Part shown: positions 18,425 to 27,577 of the stretch, piece after piece
Layout: each line of letters opens with the position of its first letter
Position numbering within the stretch: the stretch's first letter is position 1
Origin: Fibrobacterota bacterium
GTDB taxonomy: Bacteria; Fibrobacterota; Fibrobacteria; UBA11236
Direction of reading: 5' to 3'
Assembly: GCA_028287465.1 (NCBI GenBank)
Contig: JAQBPO010000062.1
Coordinates: 1 to 64,000, forward strand
DNA length: 64,000 nt
Program-made: the position numbers and the translations under genes
The notes under the pieces: model-generated
What the model saw: the letters and a program-made list of their open reading frames with translations, nothing else
What the model was told of the DNA's origin: nothing
The model's database searches: none

Positions 18425-21400
18425 ATGAAAAGTTTCCTGGGATTCAACATCCGGCTGCTGGCGGCCTTGCTCCTGGCCCTGGCGGCCGATGCTTCGGCCC
18501 TCAAGATCCACGTCAAGAACCCCTGGCCCGGCGTCCCCATGTGGAAGACCCTGAACGTGATCGGCGCGGTCATCGCCGGCCCTCCCGGCTCCCCCATGAC
18601 CGACGACGGCGACGGCTGGTACTCCATCACCATCGCGGATGCCCTGCCCCCCAACGGCACCTTTTACATCGTGATGTACTCCCCGGCCAGCTATGACGTC
18701 ACCCAGCCCGATTACGCTTCGCAGCAGGATTTCCGCCCGGGCGGAATCAGCAAAAGCGGACCGGAATTCGTCATCGGGGACATCCGCAATTACGGCGACG
18801 ATGTCTGGATCATCCCCGGCGGTCCGGGCAAGCCGCCTACCATCACCGATATCCCCCAGGCCAAGAAGGTAGCCTTCCTGTTCAACCCCTGGCCGGCCAA
18901 CGCACCCATGGACAAGGCCGGCGCGGCCGCGTCCTTCTCGGTCATGCACCAGGCTCCTGAGGCCAGCCGCTGCGGCTGGTACGGATCCTATTTCAACGCC
19001 GCGCCCTTCACCGTCTCCTTCAAGAGCATGTTCGGGACCGAGACGTACGGCATCGGCGGGATGGGGGACGCCAAGGCCATCGACCTGTCCTCCTATTTCG
19101 CCACCTCGGATACGGTCTGGTTGACGCCGGATCCCATTCCCGGCGGCCCGCCCAAGATCACCACGACCAAGCCCACGGGCGTGGTCGGCACCTGCTCCTT
19201 CAAGTTGGCGGTGGCGGTGCGCGATTTCTCCAAGGACCACCCGGATTTCGACGACGTCCAATTGGACAAGCATGACCTCGCCACCAAGGGCATGGTGCAG
19301 CCCACCTTGGATTCCGACAACAAGCCGGTAGCGAGCGCCAAGCCCTTCATGCAATCGGATTTCCCGAATTGGTTCCGGGACAAGAAGTCCGACCCCAATC
19401 CCAAACTGAACAATGTCACCTATTGCAAAGACCTGAACATGGCCAAGACCACCACCGGCCTTTGGGGTTACAATTCGCTCAAGACCGAAGCGAGCCATAG
19501 CTTCTTCCCTCTCGATGCGGCCAGCGACAACACCTTCGGCGAATGGGGAGCCAGCCAGTACCTGGACGGGACCGGAGTCGCCCACAATGACCCGACCGCG
19601 GGCAAGCACAACTTCAACTTCTGCATGGAAATGCATGCGAGCTTCAAGTACCAGAAGGGCCAGGAGTTCAGCTTCCTGGGCGATGACGATACCTGGGCCT
19701 TCATCAACAGGAAGCTGGCCTTGGATATCGGAGGCCCCCATCCGCCCGTCGCCGGCAAGATCAAGCTGGATACCATTCCCGGCCTGGTCGCGGGCACCGA
19801 TTACCCCTTCGATTTCTTCTTCTGCGAGCGCCAGCCGACCGGCTCCGATCTCGGGATCGAAACCTCGATCTTCTTCGAACAGCAGCAGACCGTGTTCGCC
19901 AAGCCCATACTCCTGCCCAACGGGGCCATCCGTTACGAGATCTACGAGATCACCTCCGGCGACGCGAGCTGCGGATCCGCCAAAGGCGGGGATACGGCAT
20001 TGGCCGAATCCGATTTCAGGTTGTCGGGCCCCTCGGTCAACCCCGCTGAACTGTTGGTGGCCGGAACCACCAAATACGGCGGCGTTACGGTGAATACCAA
20101 GGGAGACCAGGTGACGGTGGATACTTCCAAGGTCACGGGCCTGCGCCCGGGCGTGTATACCATCACCTACGAGACGACCACGTCGAAGCGCGGTTCCACC
20201 CTCCAGTTCACGGTCTCCGGGAACTACGCCATCGAGTACGCGGCCAAGCCTCCGGTCAATGAAATCCTGAACACCCTGGTCCCCGTCACCGTGCAGGCCA
20301 CCCTCGCCGGCGTGGCGGACAAGCGCGCGGAGACCTTCCACTTCACGCCCCAGGCCGGCCTGAAGATCTATTCGGACTCGACCCTGACCAAGCCCATCGC
20401 CGCGGGCGCCGACCTGGCGACGGATGCCGCTACGGGAACCCTCAAGGTCTACGTCACCTCGCCCACCGCCGGCACCTATAAGCTGGACCTCATCGGCGGG
20501 ATCGCCAAAAACGTCCTGATGGATACCTATAACAACCTGACCTTTTTCGAGCAGCCCAAGGTGGCCAAGCCCGTCGCCTTCCCGCCGTCCCAGATCTTCA
20601 TCCTTCCCATCAGCGTCACCCTGTCCACTTCCACCGTGGGCGCGACCATCCTGTACACCGCGGACGGCACCGACCCCGACACCGTGGCCGGCGGCGCCAC
20701 CAAGGCCTATACCGGCGCCCTGCCCCTGACCGCCACAACCAAAATCAAGGCCATCGCGGTCAAGGCCGGCTGGATCAAGAGCGACATCCTCTCCGAGGAA
20801 TACGTCTATATGGCTCCGCTCGGGATCAAGAAGGCCTACTACCAGGACCTCAACGGCGACGGCAAGATCGAAACCGTAATCCTCGAGTTCGAAAAGGACA
20901 TCCCCAATACCCCGGACAAGCTCTCCTTCAAGATCACCGACGCGGCCGGCAAGAGCAATGACAAGACCGCGGCCAAGGCGGAAATCGCCTATGCCGCCGG
21001 CTCAAAATCCCGCGTGGTCGTGACCCTGGCCTCGCCTTTCGACTACGGCGTCACTTCGGTGGGCAACCGCGATCTTTCCGGCCAGATCTTCAAGCAGGAC
21101 AATATCCCCAGCCTGGAAGCCTTCTTCCCGGTGGACGATTCCGTGGCCCCGGTCATCGCCAAGGGCACGGTCATGGAACCGGACAGCCTCCAGATCTACA
21201 AGCGCATCCTGATTTCCCTGAGCGAAGGCGTTACCCTGGCGGGACAGCCCTTCCCGACGGCCAGCCAGACCGCTCTGATATTCAAGCGCGATGGCGCGGA
21301 AATCGCCCCGGCCGATATCAAGATCCACCACATCGAGAAGACGGGCGATCATGACTACGCCGTCTACATCGACACCTCCTCCAACATCTTCCCCATCGTG

Positions 21401-22018
21401 GGGGATTCCGTGGCGGTCAACGTGAACGGCGAGATCAAGGACCTGGCCGGCAATGCGCCCTCCAGGAAGACCTTCCTCCGCCTGGACGGCATCGTGCCCA
21501 AGGCCAAGCCCATGGACCTCTACGTCACCTTCCCCAACTCCCAGAAGGACAAGCCCTCGGGAGGCCTGCTGCCCCACGACAATACCGTGTTCATCCCCGT
21601 CGATCTGAGCGGCCTGCCCTTGCCCGGGGAGGCCAAGGACGGCAAATGTCCCGGGTCCTGTTATTCGGGCGATAATTCGAATTTCGTGGGTCCGGTATTC
21701 CATATAGTCACTCCCGGTCCGGTATCCTACGAGTTCCGCATCTTCACCAACCACGGGGAATTCGTGACCATGGGCAAGGGCGCGGTGACCACGGCGGACC
21801 TGCCCAAGCTGCTCAAGAAGAACGATGCCTCCGGGGTGAAGTACGTGGCGCGCATCGTATGGACGGGCCAGACTGAGAAGGGCTCCAAGGCCGGTACGGG
21901 GGCCTATATCCTGCAGACCATCCTGACGGGGTCGAAGGACCCGAAGTCCGGGGCCGCTCCGGGCAAGGATACCAAGCGGGTGACCTTCGGGTTGCTGCGC
22001 AACTTCAACGGGTCCTGA
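18425..22018 (+). CDS. Fibro-slime domain protein with CHB_HEX_C repeat and shared C-terminal module
   Basis: 1197 residues. Signal peptide MKSFLGFNIRLLAALLLALAADASA. Two N-terminal repeats each open with an NPWP motif (~32 and ~154). Residues ~260-485 are a fibro-slime domain (AVAVRDFSKDHPDF, FSFLGDDDTWAFINRKLALD, GGPH, DFFFCERQPTGSDLGIETS), a PA14-like fold abundant in Fibrobacter surface adhesion proteins. A CHB_HEX_C repeat lies at ~714-795 (VGATILYTADGTDPDT). The C-terminal ~400 residues are the module shared with the proteins at 14481 and 23729 (YYQDLNGDGKIE ... GTGAYILQTIL). Likely surface-exposed polysaccharide binding. Start ATG 18425 lies 35 nt after the upstream stop with no terminator, so both genes are one operon. 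Confidence 0.85.
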   Translation: MKSFLGFNIRLLAALLLALAADASALKIHVKNPWPGVPMWKTLNVIGAVIAGPPGSPMTDDGDGWYSITIADALPPNGTFYIVMYSPASYDVTQPDYASQQDFRPGGISKSGPEFVIGDIRNYGDDVWIIPGGPGKPPTITDIPQAKKVAFLFNPWPANAPMDKAGAAASFSVMHQAPEASRCGWYGSYFNAAPFTVSFKSMFGTETYGIGGMGDAKAIDLSSYFATSDTVWLTPDPIPGGPPKITTTKPTGVVGTCSFKLAVAVRDFSKDHPDFDDVQLDKHDLATKGMVQPTLDSDNKPVASAKPFMQSDFPNWFRDKKSDPNPKLNNVTYCKDLNMAKTTTGLWGYNSLKTEASHSFFPLDAASDNTFGEWGASQYLDGTGVAHNDPTAGKHNFNFCMEMHASFKYQKGQEFSFLGDDDTWAFINRKLALDIGGPHPPVAGKIKLDTIPGLVAGTDYPFDFFFCERQPTGSDLGIETSIFFEQQQTVFAKPILLPNGAIRYEIYEITSGDASCGSAKGGDTALAESDFRLSGPSVNPAELLVAGTTKYGGVTVNTKGDQVTVDTSKVTGLRPGVYTITYETTTSKRGSTLQFTVSGNYAIEYAAKPPVNEILNTLVPVTVQATLAGVADKRAETFHFTPQAGLKIYSDSTLTKPIAAGADLATDAATGTLKVYVTSPTAGTYKLDLIGGIAKNVLMDTYNNLTFFEQPKVAKPVAFPPSQIFILPISVTLSTSTVGATILYTADGTDPDTVAGGATKAYTGALPLTATTKIKAIAVKAGWIKSDILSEEYVYMAPLGIKKAYYQDLNGDGKIETVILEFEKDIPNTPDKLSFKITDAAGKSNDKTAAKAEIAYAAGSKSRVVVTLASPFDYGVTSVGNRDLSGQIFKQDNIPSLEAFFPVDDSVAPVIAKGTVMEPDSLQIYKRILISLSEGVTLAGQPFPTASQTALIFKRDGAEIAPADIKIHHIEKTGDHDYAVYIDTSSNIFPIVGDSVAVNVNGEIKDLAGNAPSRKTFLRLDGIVPKAKPMDLYVTFPNSQKDKPSGGLLPHDNTVFIPVDLSGLPLPGEAKDGKCPGSCYSGDNSNFVGPVFHIVTPGPVSYEFRIFTNHGEFVTMGKGAVTTADLPKLLKKNDASGVKYVARIVWTGQTEKGSKAGTGAYILQTILTGSKDPKSGAAPGKDTKRVTFGLLRNFNGS

Positions 22019-22033
22019 ACCCCGCTCCGCCGA

Positions 22034-23215
22034 TCACAACGAGAGGAACTGGATCGCGAAATCCTTTTCCTCTTCCAAATCCACCACCACCGGATTGATC
22101 TTCCGTTTGAACTTGTCCTGCAGCAGGATGATCTGCGGCTTTTCCTTTTGCACGGGATTTGCCTTGGTCACGACGCCTATGGAACCCACCAGGAAAACGT
22201 TCGCGGCCTTGGTGACGACGATGCGCGTGCCTGCGGGAAAGACCGGGATCAAGGTGATCAAGGCGTTGACCACGTGGGGATTGAGGGCCGCGCCCGCCTC
22301 CGCGATGAGCATGCGCATGGCGTCGAGGGGAGCGACCGGCCGGATGCCCGGACGGGGGGAAATGGCGGAAAGGTAGAGGTCGGCCACGGCGGCGACCTCG
22401 GCGTATCGGTGGATGATGCCGCCCTCGTTGGAGATGCTTTTCCTGGGGACCAGGCCGGACCCCTTCAGGCCCCTGGGATACCCGTTCCCGTCGCTCCGCT
22501 CATGATGCTGGAAGGCGACGTGGGCCGCATTGATCGGGATCCCCCCGTTGGCGCGCAGGATGGTGAACCCCACCGAAGGATGCTCATTGAGGAGATTCCT
22601 TTCCGGGTTGGTCAAGGGTTCCAACTTCTCCAGGAGGTAGGGCGGAACGATGACCATGCCCAAATCCATGAGGAAGCACCCGAGGGCCAGTTCCTGGATG
22701 TCCCCGAGGGTGAACTTCAGGCGGGTGGCGATCATGGTGGCGGTGATGGTCACGTCCAAGGCGTGCTGGTAGAGGTAACCATCCTTGGTCCGGATCGAGG
22801 CCAGGTTCACGGACAGGGGTTCCTGCCCGAGGATGGACTTGATGATCTGATCCACGATGCCCTTCAGCTTTTCCGAAGCCACGATGTCCTTGAAGCGTCC
22901 GGGATCGGATTTGAAACGGCTCAGGTTGTCCAGGGCCGAATCCTGGGTCTCGCCGATCTTCTCCAGGAGCCCCAGGTTTTCCTGCCAGGCATGTTGGGCC
23001 TGGAGCGCCAGCTGATCGTTGACATTGCCGTTGGGGAGCTCGTCGTCCCCGTTCAGGGAGACCCATAGGGAACGGATCCCCTGTTTCCTGCACCTGGAGA
23101 TGACCTGTTCGTCCAGTACGAATCCCGCGACCAGGGTGGCTCCATGGCCCACGCCCAGGATGGAGCGGGCCACCTTCATGCCCGGCTGGATCTCTTCGAT
23201 GGAAAGCTGGATCAC
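22034..23215 (-). CDS. Degenerate HD-GYP domain protein
   Basis: 393 residues, cytoplasmic. The N-terminal ~60 residues resemble the DUF3391-like segment preceding HD-GYP domains (IQPGMKVARSILG). Residues ~140-310 match the HD-GYP fold: YQHALDVT keeps the first His, HPSVGFTIL and HHERSDGNGYPRGL keep the GYP end. However, the usual LHDIGK reads FLMDLGM, so the metal-binding His and the Lys are replaced by Met. HD-GYP enzymes hydrolyse cyclic-di-GMP; with this change it may be a binding or inactive form. Start GTG 23215 is preceded by GGGAG. Monocistronic, convergent with the fibro-slime gene (15-nt gap). Confidence 0.8.
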   Translation of the reverse strand: MIQLSIEEIQPGMKVARSILGVGHGATLVAGFVLDEQVISRCRKQGIRSLWVSLNGDDELPNGNVNDQLALQAQHAWQENLGLLEKIGETQDSALDNLSRFKSDPGRFKDIVASEKLKGIVDQIIKSILGQEPLSVNLASIRTKDGYLYQHALDVTITATMIATRLKFTLGDIQELALGCFLMDLGMVIVPPYLLEKLEPLTNPERNLLNEHPSVGFTILRANGGIPINAAHVAFQHHERSDGNGYPRGLKGSGLVPRKSISNEGGIIHRYAEVAAVADLYLSAISPRPGIRPVAPLDAMRMLIAEAGAALNPHVVNALITLIPVFPAGTRIVVTKAANVFLVGSIGVVTKANPVQKEKPQIILLQDKFKRKINPVVVDLEEEKDFAIQFLSL

Positions 23216-23624
23216 GATGCTCCCGAGCGCGCCCGGGAATCGCCCCGGGTAGCGCAGGAAAATATTCTAAGGGGCGGCGGTCCCCTTCCTGATCCCCGGT
23301 CGGGTAAATCCCGATTCAAGTTTGGAGCAATTATGGCCGGAGGCCGGAATCCGTCCGGAACATCGACGTCCGGATGGAAAATCACCGCGTTGGAGGTGGG
23401 CATCGGGAAGGCATTTGGGAAGGCTTTAGGGAGGCCGGTTCCGGGCGGATTTCAAAAACCGCAAGCGCATGGATCGCGTTACCGGAAAGGGTCCAGGTCG
23501 GATCGCACGGCGGAGCCAGGCGACCGGTTCCCCCCGCAAGGGCCCGGACATCGGCCCGCTCCCGTTCCCGGACTCGCCGGAAAGCCGTTTTTCCCCTGAT
23601 TTTCCGCGATTTTCCGGGCGTATG
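23216..23624. other. Intergenic region upstream of promoter copy B
   Basis: About 400 nt without a supportable gene. The part near 23255-23275 (AAAATATTCTAAGG) may hold the minus-strand promoter of the HD-GYP gene. Nothing else was recognised. Confidence 0.4.
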
Positions 23625-23691
23625 TGGTGAAAAACGTTTCATCACTTCTTTCCCCGGGTCCATAGCCAAAGCCCCCCCTTGGCCATAGTTT
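23625..23691 (+). promoter_or_regulatory. Chitin-regulon promoter cassette, copy B
   Basis: TGGTGAA (23625-23631), six-base spacer, TTCATCA (23638-23644), 18 bp, TAGCCA at the -35 position (23663-23668; the most divergent -35 of the five), 17 bp, TAGTTT (-10, 23686-23691). Predicted start near 23698 gives a ~31-nt leader before ATG 23729, which has GGAG at 23721. Confidence 0.75.
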
Positions 23692-23728
23692 TGAGTCGTA
23701 GCATTCTCGATCCCAAGGTTGGAGCCCC

Positions 23729-26700
23729 ATGAACGACAAAGCCTGGCTTGTACTGATTCCCGCGATCCTCTCGGCCGCCTGGGGTGACGTGGAGATGAAG
23801 GCCAACATGTGCACGGATACCAAGGCCGACGTCGCCCTGACCTATACCAACAAGAATGATCAGCCCTGGGACATGCAAGGCTTCGTCTTCAGCCTGGGCG
23901 CGACGAGCACCGAAGGCAAGTTCGGCAAGGACGGCAAGGTCCAGAACCTGATCCTTCCCGGCATGAGCCCGCGCGACGATGGGTACCACGGATGCGGCAC
24001 CTTCCGCGGCCCCGTATCCCATCTCCAGTTGGAAGCAAAGACCGGGTATTGCAACGAAATCGATCCTCCCGAAGTCTCCAAGCCGATGCAGTGCGCGGAA
24101 ATCAATACCGCGGCGCCCTTCTACGATGCCGCGGTCTGCGTCAAGGACAGCCTCGGCATCCTGCGCGGGGACGGGTATGGCGGCGCCTTGGACAGCTACA
24201 AGGGCCAGACCCAGATCCAGGTCCGGCTCCCGGCCGCCACCTGGACCCTGAACGGCAAGACCGTGAAATTCGATCCCCAGGCCTCCATGGGCGGACCGTT
24301 CTACATGATGTCCATGGCCGCCTTGCAGGAATACATGTACGTCGACATGCAATTCATGCTCGCCCTGGGCGCGTCCAAATCCGGCGCCGGCCTGGTGGAT
24401 GCGGCGACCGGGACCTCCCTGTACAAGCCACCTCTGAATGCGGGCACCGGCGACGATTCCCAATACGGTTCCTTCGGCCTCAACCTGCTCACCTACCGGA
24501 AAATCGCCTACGACTATCCCAAGTACATCCCCCCGGAAGGGACCTTGGCCAATACCGTCTCCAACGGCTCCGGCCCCACCCCCGCCAATTCGCCGCAACA
24601 AATCAATTCCGGCATGCTCGGGGCCATGAACCTATGGTGGTACCTGGACGCGGCGCAGACGGGCCAGGACCTCTGCTTCAAGCAGTTCATGCGGGACGCC
24701 CAGGACAAGACCGCCGGCCTGAAAGTGCTGATTTCCGGCTACGAGAACGGCTACGGCCCCGGTGGCACCGGGTCCACCAATGATTTCGCCACCCAGGTCC
24801 TCCCTGCCAAGACCAATCCCGCCGCCTTGGCAGCCAAGGATATTACGCCTTACATGAAGCCTTACCTCTGGGACGTGGGCGGCCCCACCCACGGCAAGCA
24901 GGACTATATCACCAACGTCTTCACCGGCCTCGATGTCCTGGTCCAGAGCGGATCGAATTGCTCCGGCGAGAAGGTCTACGATGCGCCCATCACCAAGCAG
25001 AACCTGATGGACCTCTATTTCGGCACGGGCGGCTCGGTCGCCAAGCAAGGCACCGGGGGCCTCCTATGGCATTTCAACATCGGGCCCGCGCAGCGCCAGA
25101 GCCTGTTCGATGCTTTGGAGTGCGCCTATAAGGGCCTGGAAGGCAAAGCCCCGTCCACCCAGGGCCAGGCGGCCATCAGCTTCCGTTATGATTTCCTGAC
25201 CGTACTGCGGGTGGCCAAGACCCACTTCACCCAGTACCTGACCAAGTTCAGCGACAAGCCCACCCCCGCTGATCCCTTCAGCTCGGACTTCAGCATCTGG
25301 GTCGTCAACCATTCCAAGGTCCCCTGCGAGAACGCCAAGCCGGACAATAGCTGGCCCGTCCTGAAGCTGGCCGGAGAGAGCCTGAATAAGGGCGAAAAGG
25401 TCGAAGGCCCCGGAACGATCGACGACCGCGGCATCAAGTCGCGCGAATTCACCACGGACGACAAGTGGCTCCTGTGGAGCGCGGCCGCTCCGGATTTCTC
25501 GGTCCCCCCCACCCTGGCGACGAGCCAACGCCTATGGTACCGGGTCACGGACTCCTGCGGCAACGCCACCATCGAGGAAGTGAAATGGAGCGACGGCCCG
25601 CCCCTGGACAAGGTCGTGGCCACCCCACCCGGCGGTCCCTTCTTCGGTTCGGTCAAGGTCACCTTGGACGTGCCTTCCGTGACCGGCGAGATCATCTACT
25701 ACACGATCGACGGCAGCACGCCCACCTCGGGCTCCCTGAAGTACGACCCGGCCGCCGGCATAACCATTTCGACCGATATCATCCTCAAGGCCATCGCCAC
25801 CAAGGCCGGATCCTCCCCGAGCCCGGTCGAGTCCTGGACCTTCACCAAACAGCTCGTGCCCGTGACCAAGCCTCCCACGGCGGATCCCCCCGGCAAGTCG
25901 TTCACCACCCTCGATCCGGATTTCACGGTCACCTTGAATCCCGGTGAAGCCGGCTCGGCCATCTTCTTTACGACGGACAATTCCGTTCCCGACACCCTGG
26001 AACGCGGGACGACCAAGAAGTACGTCGGACCCATCACGGTAAGCACGACCGTGACCATCAAGGCCGTCGCCACCAAGGCGGGACAATTGGGCAGCGCCGT
26101 CATGGTCGAAACCTACACCGAGACCCAGGCCCCCAAGGTCGCCACCCCCGTGGCCACGCCCCCCGGCGCCGCCGGGACCTCGCCCTTCACCTTCATCTCC
26201 GGTCCGCTCTCCGTTTCCCTGAGCGATGCCACCGCCGGCGCGGCCATCCAGTACCGCCTGGACGACGGCGCCCCGGTCGCGTTTTCGGGCGCCCTCTCCA
26301 TCGCCAAGACCACCACGCTGAAGGCCTTCGCCACCAAGGCCGGTTCCGTGACCAGCGATACCCTGGTCGTCCAATTCGTATTCACGCCTCCGGTCTCCGT
26401 ATCCAAGTCCTATTACCAGGACCTGAACGGCGACGGCAGGATCGAAACCGTCATCCTCGAATTCGAGAAGGACCTGCCGACCGCGCCTGAGAAGCTGGGC
26501 TTCAAGATTTCCGACGAGAGCGGCCAGACCAATGATCGCGCGGCAGGCAAGGCCGAGATCGCTTTCGCTTCCGGATCCAAGTCCCGCGTGGTCGTGACCC
26601 TGGCCGACCCGTTCCCCTACGGCATCACTTCGGTGACCAACCGGGACGCCTCCGGCCAGATCTTCAAGCAGGACGATATCCCCCTGCTCGACAATGCCTT

Positions 26701-27577
26701 CCGGGTGGACGATTCCGTGCCTCCGGTGGTCTCCAAGGCCACGGTGCAGGAGCCCGACAGCCTTAATCCCGAGAAGCGCATCATGCTCACCGTCTCGGAA
26801 GCCACCAATATGCCGCTCACGAGCCAGACCGTACTGGTCTTCAAGCATGAAGGCGTGGAGGCGGCGACCTCGGATATCCGCATCAGCCGCATGGAGAAGA
26901 CGGGAGATCGGGATTTCGTGGTCTATATCGACGGCGCTTCGCCCATCTTCCCCATCGTGGGCGACTCGATAGCCTTGGTCCCGGGCGGGGAGGTGAAGGA
27001 CATCGCCCTGAACGCCCCTTCCAGGAAGACCTTCAAACGCATGGACGGCATCGTGCCCAAGCCCAAGCCCACGGACATCTACGTGACCTTCCCCAACTCC
27101 ACCAAGGACAAGGCCTCGGACGGCCCTTCTCCCCAGGGCGACGTGGTGTTCATCCCCGTGGACAAGGGGGGCAATGCCTTGAGCGGCAGCGCCGCCGACG
27201 GAAAATGCCCGGGCACGTGCTTCACGGGCGACCGAGGCGTGTTCGTGGGCCCGGTTTTCCACATCGAAACCGCGGGGCCCGTGGCCTACGAGTTCCAGAT
27301 CTTCAACAACGTGGGCGAGTTCCTCGCGCGAGGCAAGGGCCGCTTCGACGAGAACGACCTGAAACTGATGGAACGGTCCAACGGCGCCTCCGGCGTCAAA
27401 TACGTGGCCCGCGTGATTTGGACCGGCCAGACGACCAAGGGCGGGAAGGCCGGCACCGGCGCCTATATCCTCCAGAGCGTGCTGAACACGGACAAGGACA
27501 CGAGGACCGGGGCGCCGCCGGCCTCCACCAAGAAACGCGTCGTCTTCGGGATGCTCCGCAGCTTCAAAGGATCCTGA
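23729..27577 (+). CDS. Large secreted paralogue of the 14481 protein with three CHB_HEX_C repeats
   Basis: 1282 residues. Signal peptide ending near AAWGDV (~20). Residues ~20-560 are homologous to the N-terminal module of the 14481 protein (shared GQTQIQ, VDMQF, KAPSTxGxxAIS, RYDxLTxLRVxKxH, and Cys positions). The Glu of its AIAGKETGAG motif is Lys here (LGASKSGAG), so if that Glu is catalytic this copy is inactive. Three CHB_HEX_C-like repeats follow at ~630-710, ~712-795 and ~800-888. The shared C-terminal module (YYQDLNGDGRIE ... GTGAYILQSVL) fills ~890-1282. Likely extracellular chitin binding. First gene under promoter copy B; its stop overlaps the next start as TGATG. Confidence 0.75.
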   Translation: MNDKAWLVLIPAILSAAWGDVEMKANMCTDTKADVALTYTNKNDQPWDMQGFVFSLGATSTEGKFGKDGKVQNLILPGMSPRDDGYHGCGTFRGPVSHLQLEAKTGYCNEIDPPEVSKPMQCAEINTAAPFYDAAVCVKDSLGILRGDGYGGALDSYKGQTQIQVRLPAATWTLNGKTVKFDPQASMGGPFYMMSMAALQEYMYVDMQFMLALGASKSGAGLVDAATGTSLYKPPLNAGTGDDSQYGSFGLNLLTYRKIAYDYPKYIPPEGTLANTVSNGSGPTPANSPQQINSGMLGAMNLWWYLDAAQTGQDLCFKQFMRDAQDKTAGLKVLISGYENGYGPGGTGSTNDFATQVLPAKTNPAALAAKDITPYMKPYLWDVGGPTHGKQDYITNVFTGLDVLVQSGSNCSGEKVYDAPITKQNLMDLYFGTGGSVAKQGTGGLLWHFNIGPAQRQSLFDALECAYKGLEGKAPSTQGQAAISFRYDFLTVLRVAKTHFTQYLTKFSDKPTPADPFSSDFSIWVVNHSKVPCENAKPDNSWPVLKLAGESLNKGEKVEGPGTIDDRGIKSREFTTDDKWLLWSAAAPDFSVPPTLATSQRLWYRVTDSCGNATIEEVKWSDGPPLDKVVATPPGGPFFGSVKVTLDVPSVTGEIIYYTIDGSTPTSGSLKYDPAAGITISTDIILKAIATKAGSSPSPVESWTFTKQLVPVTKPPTADPPGKSFTTLDPDFTVTLNPGEAGSAIFFTTDNSVPDTLERGTTKKYVGPITVSTTVTIKAVATKAGQLGSAVMVETYTETQAPKVATPVATPPGAAGTSPFTFISGPLSVSLSDATAGAAIQYRLDDGAPVAFSGALSIAKTTTLKAFATKAGSVTSDTLVVQFVFTPPVSVSKSYYQDLNGDGRIETVILEFEKDLPTAPEKLGFKISDESGQTNDRAAGKAEIAFASGSKSRVVVTLADPFPYGITSVTNRDASGQIFKQDDIPLLDNAFRVDDSVPPVVSKATVQEPDSLNPEKRIMLTVSEATNMPLTSQTVLVFKHEGVEAATSDIRISRMEKTGDRDFVVYIDGASPIFPIVGDSIALVPGGEVKDIALNAPSRKTFKRMDGIVPKPKPTDIYVTFPNSTKDKASDGPSPQGDVVFIPVDKGGNALSGSAADGKCPGTCFTGDRGVFVGPVFHIETAGPVAYEFQIFNNVGEFLARGKGRFDENDLKLMERSNGASGVKYVARVIWTGQTTKGGKAGTGAYILQSVLNTDKDTRTGAPPASTKKRVVFGMLRSFKGS

